Source: Carpediemonas membranifera
Taxonomy: Eukaryota; Fornicata
NCBI GenBank assembly: GCA_019828565.1
Contig: JAHDYR010000033.1
Coordinates: 1-64,000 of the forward strand
DNA length: 64,000 bases
Direction: 5' to 3'
In this document: positions 12,301 through 22,589 of the stretch, one piece after another
Layout of the letters: every line of letters begins with the position of its first letter
Numbering within the stretch: the first letter of the stretch is position 1
Notes under the pieces: generated by a model
Database searches by the model: none
What the model was told of the DNA's origin: nothing
What the model saw: only the letters and a program-made list of their open reading frames with translations
Program-made: the position numbers and the translations under genes

Positions 12301-12646
12301 TACGCACGTGGTTCGCGACTTAGTGTCGCTGGCAGAGGTCCTGGTCAGCGATGAGCGACTCATTCCTGTCGAGACGCCAGAGGACGAGCAAGCCCTGATC
12401 GCTAGACTTGCCGCCGAGTGCGGTGAGTACGTGGTCGACAATGTCTACAAGCACAGGGTCTCAAACAAGGGGTCCAAGGTCGAATTCAAAGTCCACTGGC
12501 TGGGCTACGAGCCGAGCGAAGACTCTTGGATTAGTTTTACCAGAGACACCGACCAGCTGGAGGCCCTAGACCAATATTTGCGCGAGAACCCTGCACTAGA
12601 GCCGACTCTGGCTCGTATTCGTCGCAGGTGGCGGGCCCGGTCCTAG
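9392..12646 (+). pseudogene. Element B pol: protease, RT, RNase H, integrase, chromodomain
   Basis: The protease has SFIIDTGAPKSII (9435). RT shows FASLDLTSGYHQMP and YIDDILIYA (10415). RNase H shows VHTDASDRGLGAVI (10855). A one-base deletion at about 11205 turns DALSRLE into a stop. The integrase zinc domain (GANGHPKAVRL to CLTCQKLR) and core (VFTDVFTKYVV, LQTDGGPEF, PHHPASNGIVERTNG) follow in another frame. Between the two integrase segments lies a 44-bp intron-like insertion (11532-11575). The chromodomain is VEFKVHWLGYEPSEDSW (about 12480). The product would reverse-transcribe and integrate the element; the chromodomain probably steers it to marked chromatin. This copy cannot make a full polyprotein as written. 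Confidence 0.9.
11532..11575 (+). other. Intron-like 44-bp insertion in element B integrase
   Basis: The stretch begins GTGTGC and ends CCCGCAG. Removing it joins GEYK to FRVTKGVLVFTDVF in a single frame with a normal integrase core. It could be an intron, or an indel that happens to look like one. Confidence 0.4.
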
Positions 12647-13219
12647 CCGCAGTATTAGGCAACTCAATCGGCGAGCAGCCAATTATGCTCAATTACCCCC
12701 CAGGAAGTAATTATTCCGCCCAATATCGCTCTACACATGCTTGTTACACCTCTTTTGCGGGGAATTTCGGTCCAAACCTCCCCAGTTAATCGATAGTCGA
12801 TTGATTCCAAATTTTTGCGCATTGCGGGGGAACCAATGCCCGTGAGAACCTAGTGCTACAGCAGTACAATCACCTTTATATATCTCCCCATTTCCCTCGG
12901 GTTCAGCTCTCGTTGCGATCATCTTCCCCGTTCACTCTTTCGCCATCGACTCGTGTTTCGGCCACCACACGAGGTACTCAGACCTCAGACAGGAGGTGGA
13001 GGTAGGCCGCTGCAAGGGCATATCGAGTACACCCTTTCCATTTTTTTCCGTCCTTCGCCTCCTCCTTCTTTTCGACTCATCGCTGGGTCGTGCAGGTTAA
13101 GACCCATTCAATGAAAAATATGGTGACTCCGGGGGTCGAACCCGGTTCCACCCTGAAGGAAGATCCTCGACCATCGGATGGGTTTCTGACACAATTTGCA
13201 AAGTGGCTTTAATACTCTC
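12647..13219 (+). other. Element B 3' noncoding region with a tRNA-like relic
   Basis: No gene is visible between the pol stop and the polypurine tract. Reading the minus strand, 13193 to 13121 ends in a T-arm-like stem-loop (CCGGG TTCGACC CCCGG) followed by AGTCACCA. The acceptor stem has no matching 5' strand and the anticodon arm does not pair, so this is at best a degraded tRNA-Glu-like copy. The rest is unremarkable. Confidence 0.4.
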
Positions 13220-13237
13220 GGTGGGGGGGAGGGGTAG

Positions 13238-13345
13238 TGTCGCAATACCGTATTAATATTTATATATTTTATGGGTGTCGTCTTGGTCCTACTTGGTCCG
13301 AGACGACACCAGTGTGTCGAAATAAATTAGCGCATCGTTACAACA
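13238..13345 (+). repeat. Element B 3' LTR (108 bp)
   Basis: Identical to 8355-8462, immediately preceded by the G-rich polypurine tract and followed by the target duplication GGGG. Confidence 0.92.
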
Positions 13346-13413
13346 GGGGCAGCATTCCTGCCGAGGATTACATTGATGCCCACGGGCTACGCCCGATCGT
13401 GGGAGAAGCGGGA

Positions 13414-13491
13414 TGTTGTGGCCCCACATCATTTGATTGATCCTTTAAACTGCTTCCGTTCTTTATCCTTCGTAACCTTACCAAGGCAACA
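13414..13491 (+). repeat. Element A 3' LTR (78 bp)
   Basis: Identical to 3917-3994, preceded by the purine-rich tract at 13401-13413 and followed by the target duplication GTACC. The polyprotein stop codon (13438-13440) lies inside it. Confidence 0.92.
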
Positions 13492-13496
13492 GTACC

Positions 13497-13687
13497 TCTC
13501 CGACTTCATGCCGGGGCTCTCGCTCAAGGTGCTTCGGACGTTCAATGCATGCGTGGTGCTCGACCGGCTACTGTGAAAGACGCCGAAGGGACTCTTTGGA
13601 CAGGAGGTGATGCTCAAGGCACACTACACCGAGGCCAACAAGGAGGTCGCAGTGATGTGTAACCACCAGAAGTCGGTCAACAAGGGC
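13497..13687 (+). pseudogene. TOP1: DNA topoisomerase I fragment 2 of 3
   Basis: It continues piece 1 in frame as LSDFMPGLSLKVLRTFNACV, matching the family pattern around the core-linker boundary, and after a gap shows EVAVMCNHQKSVNKG, equivalent to the conserved VAILCNHQ block. An in-frame TGA lies at about 13574. Because TGA is a normal stop in the host genes of this window, I read it as a nonsense change or error, not recoding. The piece ends at the GGGC target duplication (13684-13687) where element C begins. Confidence 0.85.
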
Positions 13688-13816
13688 TGTCAGCGCGGCA
13701 CTTCAATCAAATATTTATTTGATTGATGATCCGATCCGATCCCCGGGCAGGGTCCCGAATCGTCTTTTTGTTTTGCTTGTAAAGCTTCACCCCCCGTTTC
13801 GTCTGCGAAACGAACA
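13688..13816 (+). repeat. Element C 5' LTR (129 bp)
   Basis: Begins TGTCAGCG and ends CGAACA; identical to 40149-40277. It holds a perfect inverted repeat ATCAAATA/TATTTGAT and a terminal hairpin GTTTCGTCTGCGAAAC. Confidence 0.92.
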
Positions 13817-13826
13817 GTATTAATAC
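13817..13826 (+). promoter_or_regulatory. Element C 10-bp palindrome at the primer-binding-site position
   Basis: GTATTAATAC directly follows the 5' LTR and is a perfect palindrome. The gag ATG follows at 13834. Confidence 0.8.
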
Positions 13827-13833
13827 TAGTTTG

Positions 13834-16800
13834 ATGCAGAACGTTCCTGTGCCGGTTCCTAAACTAGCACTACAAGAATTGAGCCCAAAGACCTGGGCCA
13901 ACTTCAAGAGAACGATGATCCAGTTCAAAATCTTCTACCCCGCAGCCACATACGCTGCCTTCCTAGACGCTGAACTCCAAGGTGCCCTAGAGGTCCAGCA
14001 CAACGTTTCGCTGGCCTCCCAGTCCGACGACGACGTAATCCGCTGGGTTAACCAGCTCTTGGCGCCCCGAGACCCTCAAGACCTCCGCCTCCGTCTGGAG
14101 GCCGTGAAGTGCCAGGTGGATGCGAACCACGCCGTGTCGCGCGCCAACCTTATCCGAGCTTATGCTCGTGCGTTTACAGATGTCCTGGGCTCTGCGGAGT
14201 TCATGGCCACCCCGCCAGCTACCCCTGAGGCGGACGAATCCATCCTCGCCGGGAACACTGACGGCACCGAACCAGAGCCCCCGGCCGATACCACCGTTCC
14301 GGCCGCCAGCGAGACCACGTCGGCCTCTCGGGCTCATCAGCGCATCTTTGCGCAGGGCTTGAGGCCCGCCGCCTTCAGAGATGCCGTTGACTATGCCCAA
14401 CGTGTAGAACGTCCGTCCTCTCTGCAGGACCTCATCCAGCTAACTCTCAAGATCGCGGACGAAGATGACGAGGCCCGCGAGAAGGCCCAGCGCTTCGGAT
14501 ACTACGCGGGTCGGGGCCATGCCCCCACTGGGCCGCAGCGTCAGGGCCCCATAACCCCCTATCGTCCCAAGCCGCTGACCGGACCCAACCCGGGCCGCCA
14601 GGATCAGCCGCGGAATAATCCCGACCAGAGACGCCAGACCTTCGCCCAGCCACGCGAATCCCCTGGAAATTTCAGGGCTCCCGATTATCGCGCAGGCCGC
14701 AGAGCATGGAACCGAGAGAATGGATCCCTTCGCCCCGCCAGAGGCAACACCGCTCGCCAAAGTGCCCCTCGCGTGGTGAACACCCTCGATAATGGAGAAC
14801 AGGTCGAAGATCATGAGGTTTTCCTCTTAGACGGTGATACCTCCGCGTCCACGGGACCTCTTACCGTGGAAGCCGCGATCGGTGACATTTCTATGCGCGC
14901 CATCATCGATACCGGTGCTTCCGTCACGTGTATCACCGAGCCTCTCGCGCACATGCTTCTTGAGGCCAAGAGCGCCAAACTCGTCGCCCGAGAGCCCATC
15001 ACGGCCACCCCGGCCTTCGGCAGTACCCTATCTGTGGATGAGTTCATCGAGACCTCCCTCACTGCCACCCTAGTCGGTAGCCCGGTCCACACCACGATCA
15101 TCGCCGCCGTCATTCCCGGACAATCTCAGAAGGTTCTGATTGGGACCGACACGCTACGGAGCCTGGGAGTCCTGTGTAAGGACGAGCTATTCCTGAAGCT
15201 CAGCGCCCAGCCCGACAACCCCAAGGATGACGATATCCCGCTACCTGTGTTCTCCATCGCTCCAGCCACCGAGGACCCGCTATCGCTCATTCAGATCCCG
15301 AACGACGACCTCCGCCCGGAGATAGTTGAGCTCGTGAATCAATACGCCGAGCTCTTCAGCGATATTCCCCCAGAGGGCGCCAATGTGCCGCCGATGCACA
15401 TCCCCATCGCGGAAGATGCCCCTCTAGTCCAGTCTGCACCGCGCCGTCTTGCCCCGCAGGCCAGAGACGCAGTCGATGCTGAATGCGAGCGCCTCCTTCA
15501 GGCCGGCATCATCGAGCCGAGCCAAGGCCCTTGGGCCAGCCCCATTGTTGTGGTCGGAAAGAAGGACGGACGCATGAGACTGTGCGTTGATTACACGCAG
15601 ATCAACCGCCTGACGCCGCCAGACAACTTCCCGCTACCTAACATCCGGGAGTTCCTTCGCGCAGCCGCAGGCTGCACGGTGTTTGCCTCGCTAGACCTCA
15701 AGCAAGGCTATCACCAGGCCCCACTTCGAGAGGAAGACCGTCCGCTGTCAGCCTTTGTCACACCCGACGGATACTTCCAGTACCGCCGGGTCCCCTTCGG
15801 CCTCACCCGTGCCCCGTCCTATTTCCAACGCATCATGCAAACAGTACTAGCACCCGTGCTCCACCGTGGCGTGGAAGTATACCTAGACGACGTCCTCATC
15901 TATGCTAGGTCTCCCAAGGAATTCATGACGATCCTTGGCTGCGTCTTCGAGCTCCTCCGGAAGGCCCGCCTCCGCCTCGGAGCCGCCAAATGCACGCTCG
16001 GTGCCTCAGAGATCACTTCTGTTGGGTTCATCATGGACAAACAGGGCATCAGAGTGACCGAAGACCGCATCAAGGCTCTCACGGAGCTCCGTAGCCCTTG
16101 CAACCTGAAGGAGCTGCGCATGGTGCTGGGTAAGTTCAACTATGTGGCCCGACACCTCCCCCAAGCTCAGAAACACCTCGCGACGCTGTCGGAGCTCTTG
16201 GCTGGCGTCCCCGCAAAGGCAGGCTCCAAGAACCGCAGCAAGACGGTCACCATCACCTGGGAGGCTCGCCACGAGCATGCCCTCACCTGCCTTAAAGAGC
16301 AGGTCCGCTCCCGGGTCACCCTGGCCTATCCCGACCTGTCGAAGGAGTGGCATCTGTTCACCGACGCCTCAACGCAGGGAGTAGGCGGTGTACTTATCCA
16401 AGGCCGACCCGACGCGCCGGACGCTGAAGTAGTGGCATTCTTCGCCAAGAGCTTCACGACCACACAGAAGGCATGGTCCACATATGAGCAGGAGTTATAT
16501 GGAATCCTACACGCCCTCTCCTCCTCCGAGTTGACGCCGCTCCTGAAGTGCCATCCCAAGCTCCACGTCCACACCGATCACCGTAACCTGGTATTTATCC
16601 GGAAGAAGTACCCTCAGAACGCGAAGATCGCTCGCTGGCGCATTACGATGAACGAATTCACGTTTACTCTCGAACATGTCGCTGGCGAGGCTAACACGGT
16701 AGCAGACGCCCTATCTCGTGTCCTCCCCGACCTCAACGTCGACACTGTCTACGCTGTGCACGTGAACGGGAGAGGCGAGGACTTCGTCATGATCGACCCA

Positions 16801-17968
16801 CAAGCTGAGCTCACCAAGGTGCACAACACCGCGGTTGGTCATGTGGGCCCCCCCGAGATGATACGCCGTCTGCGAAAGGCGGGCGTCCAGTGGCCCGGCA
16901 TGTGGGAGGATGCCCGAGCTTTCTTCACAACGTGCACCGAGTGCCAGCGTGTCCGCCCAGGCCAGCGCTTGCCGGTCCCCCAACACCCAGACCTGCGGAC
17001 AATACCCTTCCAGTCCGTCCAGGTCGACACCCTGGGCCCGTTTGCCCAGGACGAACACGGCCAGAAGTACGTCGTCGTGATCGTAGACGCGTTCTCTCGA
17101 CACGTTTCTCTATTCCCGACGCACACTACGTCAGCAAAAGACGCCGCCGACGCAATCTACAAGTTCTGCGCCGCGTTCGGCGTGCCGGAGTTCATACAGA
17201 CGGACCAAGGCTCGCAGTACAAGAACAGTTTAATCGAAGAGCTCACAAGAAGCCTCACGATCGAACACCGCTTCTCTACGCCGTACCACCCCCAAGCAAA
17301 CGGAAAGGTCGAACGCATGAATGCTGAGATCGCCCGTCACATGAGGACGCTCGTAGATGAACACGAAGCCGCTTGGAGCGACATGCTCCCGCAAGTGGCC
17401 CTCATACTCAACTCGCGAGTACACCCCGTGACCCATCAGTCCCCGTTGACCCTCCTCTTTGGTCACGACGGCTTCCACAAGGATACTCAGAGTCGGGAGG
17501 AGCGCTACACACGAGCCAGGAACTCTGTCTCCCGCGACCATGCCAAGAAGCTCGGCCGTGTTGCGTCCACGACCTACCGAGCTTATACCAGCGGGAGCCT
17601 CGTACTGCTGGCCCCCATCAAGCCGATGAAGCTGGCCATGAAGTGGCGCGGCCCGTTCCGCGTCATACAGGAGGGGAAGGTCAAGGGATCGGTCATCATT
17701 CAGTCCCTCACCGACGACGCCGACCAGTTCACCGTCGCGTCAGAGCGCCTCCGGCCTTTCCACCGCCGCCGAGGCCAGTCACTCGCAGAACTTCGGGCAC
17801 TCGTAGCCCGCCAAGACCGTGAGTTCGAGGTCGAGTCCGTCAAGGACCTCGACATGAAGGGTCGCCGTCTCCGTGTCCGCTGGAAGGGTTATGAGCCCGA
17901 GGAGGACTCCTGGATCCCGCTAAACCAGGAGAACTACCGCCTGCAAGCCCTGGACGCCTATCTACTGG
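13834..17968 (+). CDS. Element C gag-pol polyprotein, intact up to the element D insertion
   Basis: A single open frame encodes gag, protease, RT, RNase H, integrase and chromodomain. Gag (about residues 1-320) has an R/P/Q-rich tail but no visible CCHC zinc knuckle. The protease is RAIIDTGASVTCIT (14900). RT shows ASPIVVVGKKDGRMRLCVDY, FASLDLKQGYHQAP and YLDDVLIYA (15880), with YLDD where A and B have YIDD. RNase H starts at HLFTDASTQGVGGVL (16350). The integrase zinc domain and core (VDAFSRHVSLFP, IQTDQGSQYKN, PYHPQANGKVERMN) follow. The chromodomain is LRVRWKGYEPEEDSW (17870). The start is the ATG 8 bp after the palindrome. The last residues are displaced by D: the frame continues from 39736 as DHPTAVAPLEAL and stops at 39794. 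Confidence 0.93.
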
Positions 17969-18093
17969 TGTGGTTCGTTTGACGAACTATGTTTACAAGA
18001 GGAGAAGACTCGACACAATGGTGTCGAGGAGAAACTCCTTGACTAACTAATATCATATATAAATCTGTGTAATCTTGGGTGAGACCCATGACA
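17969..18093 (-). repeat. Element D 3' LTR (125 bp)
   Basis: Identical to 39607-39731. Contains perfect hairpins GTTCGTTTGACGAAC and CTCGACACAATGGTGTCGAG (plus-strand reading). Confidence 0.92.
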
Positions 18094-18763
18094 CTGCCCC
18101 TCCATGCCTCAATGAGGCATGACCCCAGACAGCGTGAGCTTTGACGGCTGGCTACTGCCAGTGGGGGTGAATGTTGGCTCTTGGGGGCCGGTCCTGGTGG
18201 GTGCCAACCACCGATCGAGCCCCTTTTTTGCGACCTTGGCGGGGACACAACAAGAAGCACAACGACGTGCAAAAATAGCACAGCTTACAATCGCGCGGTA
18301 CCGCTGGGTTAGAAGGATCCTACCATAGGGGTTCTGCCCCTCCTCGGCTTTTCCTCGCCGAAAATCGAAATGTGACGTACCTTAAAATGCTTGGGTGCAG
18401 GTTATTACCATCCAAGCACAACGATGGTGAAACACCGCCCCTTTCCAACTGTTTGCGCCATTAATCAGGTTGGTGCTGAAAATGGCATTTTCAGGCCTCA
18501 ACGAGGCCTCTACGGCGAGATACGAGCCTTTTTCTTTGCAGCGTGAATTCACACCACGACTACGCTCAGATAGAGCTACTAAACGACTAAACAACATCAA
18601 GACAACAATAAAGAGATCATAACTCCATGTTTGAGCGGCTTTCCATTCGGGATTGGGATGTTTCATTTTGCACCAATCTTGGTGCAAATGGTGACAGAAC
18701 ATTTGGGGGGAATTGGCGCGGTTGCTGCAGCTAGTAGCTTCTGAGGAATCTGATGATCCTCGA
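18094..18763. other. Element D 3' noncoding region
   Basis: No convincing gene. It starts with the minus-strand polypurine tract and has short inverted repeats such as TGCCTCAATGAGGCA at 18109-18123. Confidence 0.5.
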
Positions 18764-19781
18764 ATGCGTTCTCTGCAGCGCCGTTGTGCAACATTGGGCT
18801 CCGACATCCAAAATCTGCGATCGTCACGCGTAGCGCCGGGCAACAGGAGGCGCAAGAGGCTTGTGCGCCGTCCCGTGTGTCACTTAGAGCCCGCTTCGTC
18901 GGTAGACGAGAGCTCGAACGATGACAGCGAAGAAGACGAATCGCCGACTTCTTCGGACGATGCCCCGGGGAATGACAGCTCCCCAACGCTGCCAGACGGC
19001 CAGCCCGAAGCCAACCAGCCTGCTGACGTGACTACTACGGTTCGCCAGCTCTCCCACGCCTCAGGAACGGACGTTTCGGACTTGAACCGGCTGGTCCATC
19101 GGCTGTTGGGCGAGCACGCCCATTCGATTGCTCTAACACTCACCCCGCTTATGAATTCTCTCCGTGAACAGCGGTTCGAGCGTGAGTTCTCCCTCGAAGA
19201 CGTCGAACGCCAACTTAAGGGTGTTTCTTGTGCGCGTCGCGTGTTGCTCGATCTTCAGGCCTTCATGAAACTTGCCCAGGCACTACCTGAACTGGACCTG
19301 CATCGCGCCGCCACTTGGCACCATGAGATGGACGCTATCCGACGCAAGCTCCCTGGTAGGGGTGACAAGTCCCTCTGCCACCTCCTGGCCTTAGCCGTCT
19401 TCCCGGGAGTCTATGGTTTTGCTTCAAGAGGCTTGCTACCGGTCCTCTGATATACCGGAGATGGAGAAGCGATTCCGCTTGGTCATGCGGGTATTCAAAG
19501 CCCATCCACAGTGGGTACCGGTACTCATGACTACGGGCGACGGAGGGCTCCAGTTCACTGATGAGCTCCGTACTTATCGACTGGAACGAGTTGTTGGCAG
19601 TCGCAATGGCCCGGGTGGTCGACTCCTCACGTTGAAATGGGAAGACTACAGGTTTGTGACACGGTCGTACCCGACGCCGGAGTTGCTAGAATTGCCTGAA
19701 GTGGTAGCGCACCTTGCTCGTCACGGGGTTGAACCGCGCAGTACTGGACCTGCCTTCGCTGGTCGGGGCCGCCGACTCTAA
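18764..19781 (+). CDS. Accessory ORF antisense to element D, product not recognised
   Basis: In the 3' region of element D, between its chromodomain and 3' LTR, an open frame runs opposite to gag-pol. The first part (18764-19450) has an Arg-rich, acidic, low-complexity N-terminus followed by a predicted helical region (DLNRLVHRLLGEHAHSIALT, FSLEDVERQLKGVSCARRVL). A second frame (19413-19781) continues with PEMEKRFRLVMRVFKAHPQW. The parts overlap and would be joined by a frameshift or tiny intron near 19420. No domain is recognised. Plant Ty3/gypsy and other LTR elements sometimes carry such extra antisense ORFs; a regulatory or gag-modifying role is conjecture. Confidence 0.45.
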
Positions 19782-19824
19782 CAACTAATCAACAATAAAT
19801 CAGGCGAGATGAGAATAGGAGGGT

Positions 19825-22531
19825 TTACAACCCTTCCGACTTGGCCTGAGCAGACGACAAGAAGTCATCCAGAGCAGCAGCGTCTCTAAGGGAGCGGTAT
19901 GGCTCCCAGGTAGCCTCGGAGTCTTCAAATCCTTGCCAATGGACAAGGTACTCTCTCTTTGAGACCGAGCCCGTGCCACGCGACTTGGATATCCGGTCGA
20001 TATACCACTCCTCCACGCCGGCGGCCGCCACCTGCTTGATCTGTTCCTCTGATAGGGTGCCGGGGACGAACTTTCTGACGCGAGACGCATCGACCCGGAT
20101 GGGTTCCGCTCCGGGCTGACCTAAGTCTTTCACCATGTAGGCTACTACAACACCGCTCTGCTTGACAGACGACACTCGTCGCATAGGCCCTCTCCAGCCC
20201 GGGGAAAGCTTGTTTGGAGGGCGCGAGGGATATTTCACGAGCACAAACCGTGACAAGATCTCCGTGCGGGTGGTGGAGGCCTTCGCCAACGCGTCTTCGC
20301 GCATGGCCAGGACACGTGCCTTGGCCAATTGTGTAGCGGCTTCGGCAGCGAGGAGATGCGACGTACGAGCTGCTGCCGTGCTGTTCTCGGTAACGTATAA
20401 CTTCTCCGGCACCGCCATGTTGCTCCCGAACAGTATCTCGGCGGGGGGAAAGGCGTGTTGGTTGTCTTGGCATGGAATTGACAATAAACTGCGCAACCGG
20501 TAAATGCTGACGCCAATTGCCGTTTCTGAGCTCAAACTTCCTTGCCTTGAGCACTCTCTCGACCATCTGGTTAGCTCTCTCAACCATTCCGTTGGACTGA
20601 GGGTGATGCGCGGTGGTAACGTGTGTCTCGAACCCCATGTCCTGTGCCAGCTTCTTCATGAGAGCGTTATTGAACTCGGGACCTCCGTCAGACTGCAGCA
20701 CTCGTGGGCAACCGTAACGCAGCACCCATGTGTTGACGAAGGCATCCACGGCATCGCGTGCGGTGGTAGACTTGACGGGGGCTAGCTCCGTCCACCTGGA
20801 ACACATGTCTATCATGACTTGGACGTATTTGTAGCCGTCACGCTCCGGGAGCGGACCTAGAGTATCGATTGCCACCCGCTGGAACGGTGCATCCACAGCC
20901 GTGTGTAGACCGTCTGTTTTTTTCAACAGGCGGTCTCTCCAAGACCTGGCAGACAGGGCACTTGGCGACGTAGTCGTAAACGTCACGGCGAGTAACTGAA
21001 ACACCGGCTTCCCGCAAACGTTCCATGGTTAACCGTCCGGAGAGGTGGGCGTTACCGAACAGGTGGGCTTTGCTGATCTCATCAACTGACGCTAGCGAGA
21101 ATACGCGCGACAGACCGTCGGCTCCCCCGTTGTCTAAACCGGCCACGTGCTTCAATTCGAAATCTAGGTCTGCAATAGAATCGGCCCATCTACGCACCTT
21201 AGCGTTACTCGACCTATACATGTACAAGAGGTTGCGATGGTCGGTCAGGAGCTCGAATCTCTCCCAGGACAAGAACTTCCTCCACTTCTGAAGGGCTGAC
21301 ACAATCGCAAAGGCTTCCTTCTCGCCGACACTCCATCTGGATTGGACGTCTGTGAAGGCTTTGGACATATAACACACGGGGCGACCCTCCTGCAGGAGGA
21401 CAGCCCCGTACCCCACGTCGGATGCGTCAGTCATCACGACATGAGGTTTGGTCGCGTCGAACATCGCCAAAGAATCTGCCGAGCACAAGGCTTCTTTGAT
21501 ATCCGCTAGGGCAGCCTCTAGCTCTTTCTCTGGCACGGCCGTACGGTTAGTCGTTGCAGACACGAGTGGTTTGGCGCGGGTCGCGTAGTTCGGCACGAAG
21601 TCGCGGAAGTAGTTAAAGAATCCGACTAGACCTTGCATCCCCTTGACTGTAGGCGACAGCTTCATGTCTTGGATATCGTTGACTCTCTCTGGTGAGATCC
21701 TGACTGACCCCTCGGAGATGATCCAGCCGAGGAACTCCACCTCGGCCCGACCGAACTGACACTTGTCCCTTCCGAGCTGGAGCTTGTACTCACGGGCGCG
21801 CTGGAGGACCTTCCTCAGGTTCTCGATGTATTCCTCTGGCGTGGCACCCATGACGATCACGTCGTCGATGTAAATGATGCAGGCGGTCCCAAGTAGCCCT
21901 CTGAACGCGTTTTCCATCGCTCTCTGAAAGAAAGCACCGGCATTGCGAAGCCCAAAGGGCATCCGTGTATATTGGAACTGGCCGAAGGTAGTCCTGAACG
22001 CGGTATACTTCCGGCAACGCTCAGTAAGGGCGATCTGGTGGTAGCCGGCAGACAGATCGAGCGTTGCGAACACTCGCTTACCCGAAAGTTGTGTGATAAC
22101 TTCGTCAATTCGAGGGATGGGGTAATCAAATGGCTCTGTCATGGTGTTGACTTCACGAAAGTCGACGACAAAGCGAGTCTTGCCACCCTTCTTGGGTACG
22201 ATGATAGTTGGGCTGGAATAGGCCGATTGACACGCCTGTATATACCTCTTGGCCAGAAGGGTATCGATGTGTTCCTTGACAACCGGGACCTTTGGGGGCG
22301 GAACATAGTAGGGACGTACGTGGACGACTCGATCGCCCTTGAGGCATAGGTCGTAGGGCTCGAGCTTGCTCGGTTCAGTACGGTCACGGAAGAGGTCTCC
22401 GTACTCCTTGAGCAGCTTGATCTGCTGGCTCGCGATACCATCGGGGAGGGTAAGAGCCTTAGCTTCAAACTTGCTCGGGACGGGAGGATCGTCAGTTGCT
22501 TCGCTCTCCGAGTTGCTAGGCTGGGCCATTG
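19825..22531 (-). pseudogene. Element D RT, RNase H, integrase and chromodomain, frameshifted
   Basis: RT blocks include SSPTIIVPKKGGKTRFVVDF, FATLDLSAGYHQIA and catalytic YIDDVIVMG (about 21860). RNase H shows VVMTDASDVGYGAVL (about 21410). The integrase zinc domain HLSGRLTMERLR / CPVCQV precedes a frameshift in a T-run near 20920; the core continues (VAIDTLGPLPERDGYKY, LQSDGGPEFNN, HHPQSNGMVERANQ), a second shift occurs near 20450 in a G-run, and the chromodomain is REYLVHWQGFEDSEATW (about 19940). The protein ends at 19825. The two shifts lie in homopolymers, so sequencing error is possible. Confidence 0.88.
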
Positions 22532-22533
22532 AG

Positions 22534-22589
22534 CATGCAGTCAATTCTGGTACCTTTTCTGGAACAAATAGTTCCAGAATTGGTTCCAG
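22534..22589 (+). repeat. Element E left terminal inverted repeat (56 bp)
   Basis: Exact reverse complement of 38196-38251. It contains its own inverted repeat, TTCTGGAAC AAATA GTTCCAGAA (22557-22579). Confidence 0.9.

Larger units (their letters stand above)
8355..13345 (+). mobile_element. Element B: Ty3/gypsy chromodomain LTR retrotransposon nested in A
   Basis: Identical 108-bp LTRs flank a gag and pol region, with target duplication GGGG (8351-8354 and 13346-13349). A strong polypurine tract lies at 13220-13237. The insertion falls in the chromodomain end of element A; deleting B restores A's frame. The coding region has several frameshifts although the LTRs are identical. Confidence 0.92.
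3917..13491 (+). mobile_element. Element A: Ty3/gypsy chromodomain LTR retrotransposon inserted in TOP1
   Basis: A complete element bounded by two identical 78-bp LTRs and a 5-bp target duplication, GTACC. It encodes one gag-protease-RT-RNase H-integrase-chromodomain polyprotein. A polypurine tract lies at 13401-13413 just before the 3' LTR. Element B interrupts it at 8354/8355. Removing B leaves about 4.58 kb whose reading frame closes at 13440, inside the 3' LTR. Removing A from TOP1 rejoins the TOP1 frame. Confidence 0.93.

Noticed and set aside
13121-13193. Functional tRNA gene
   Set aside because: The acceptor and anticodon stems do not pair; only the T-arm is convincing.
13574-13576. 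TGA in TOP1 as a recoded sense codon
   Set aside because: SmF, PSI, PDE and thioesterase genes in the same window all end in TGA, so it is a normal stop.
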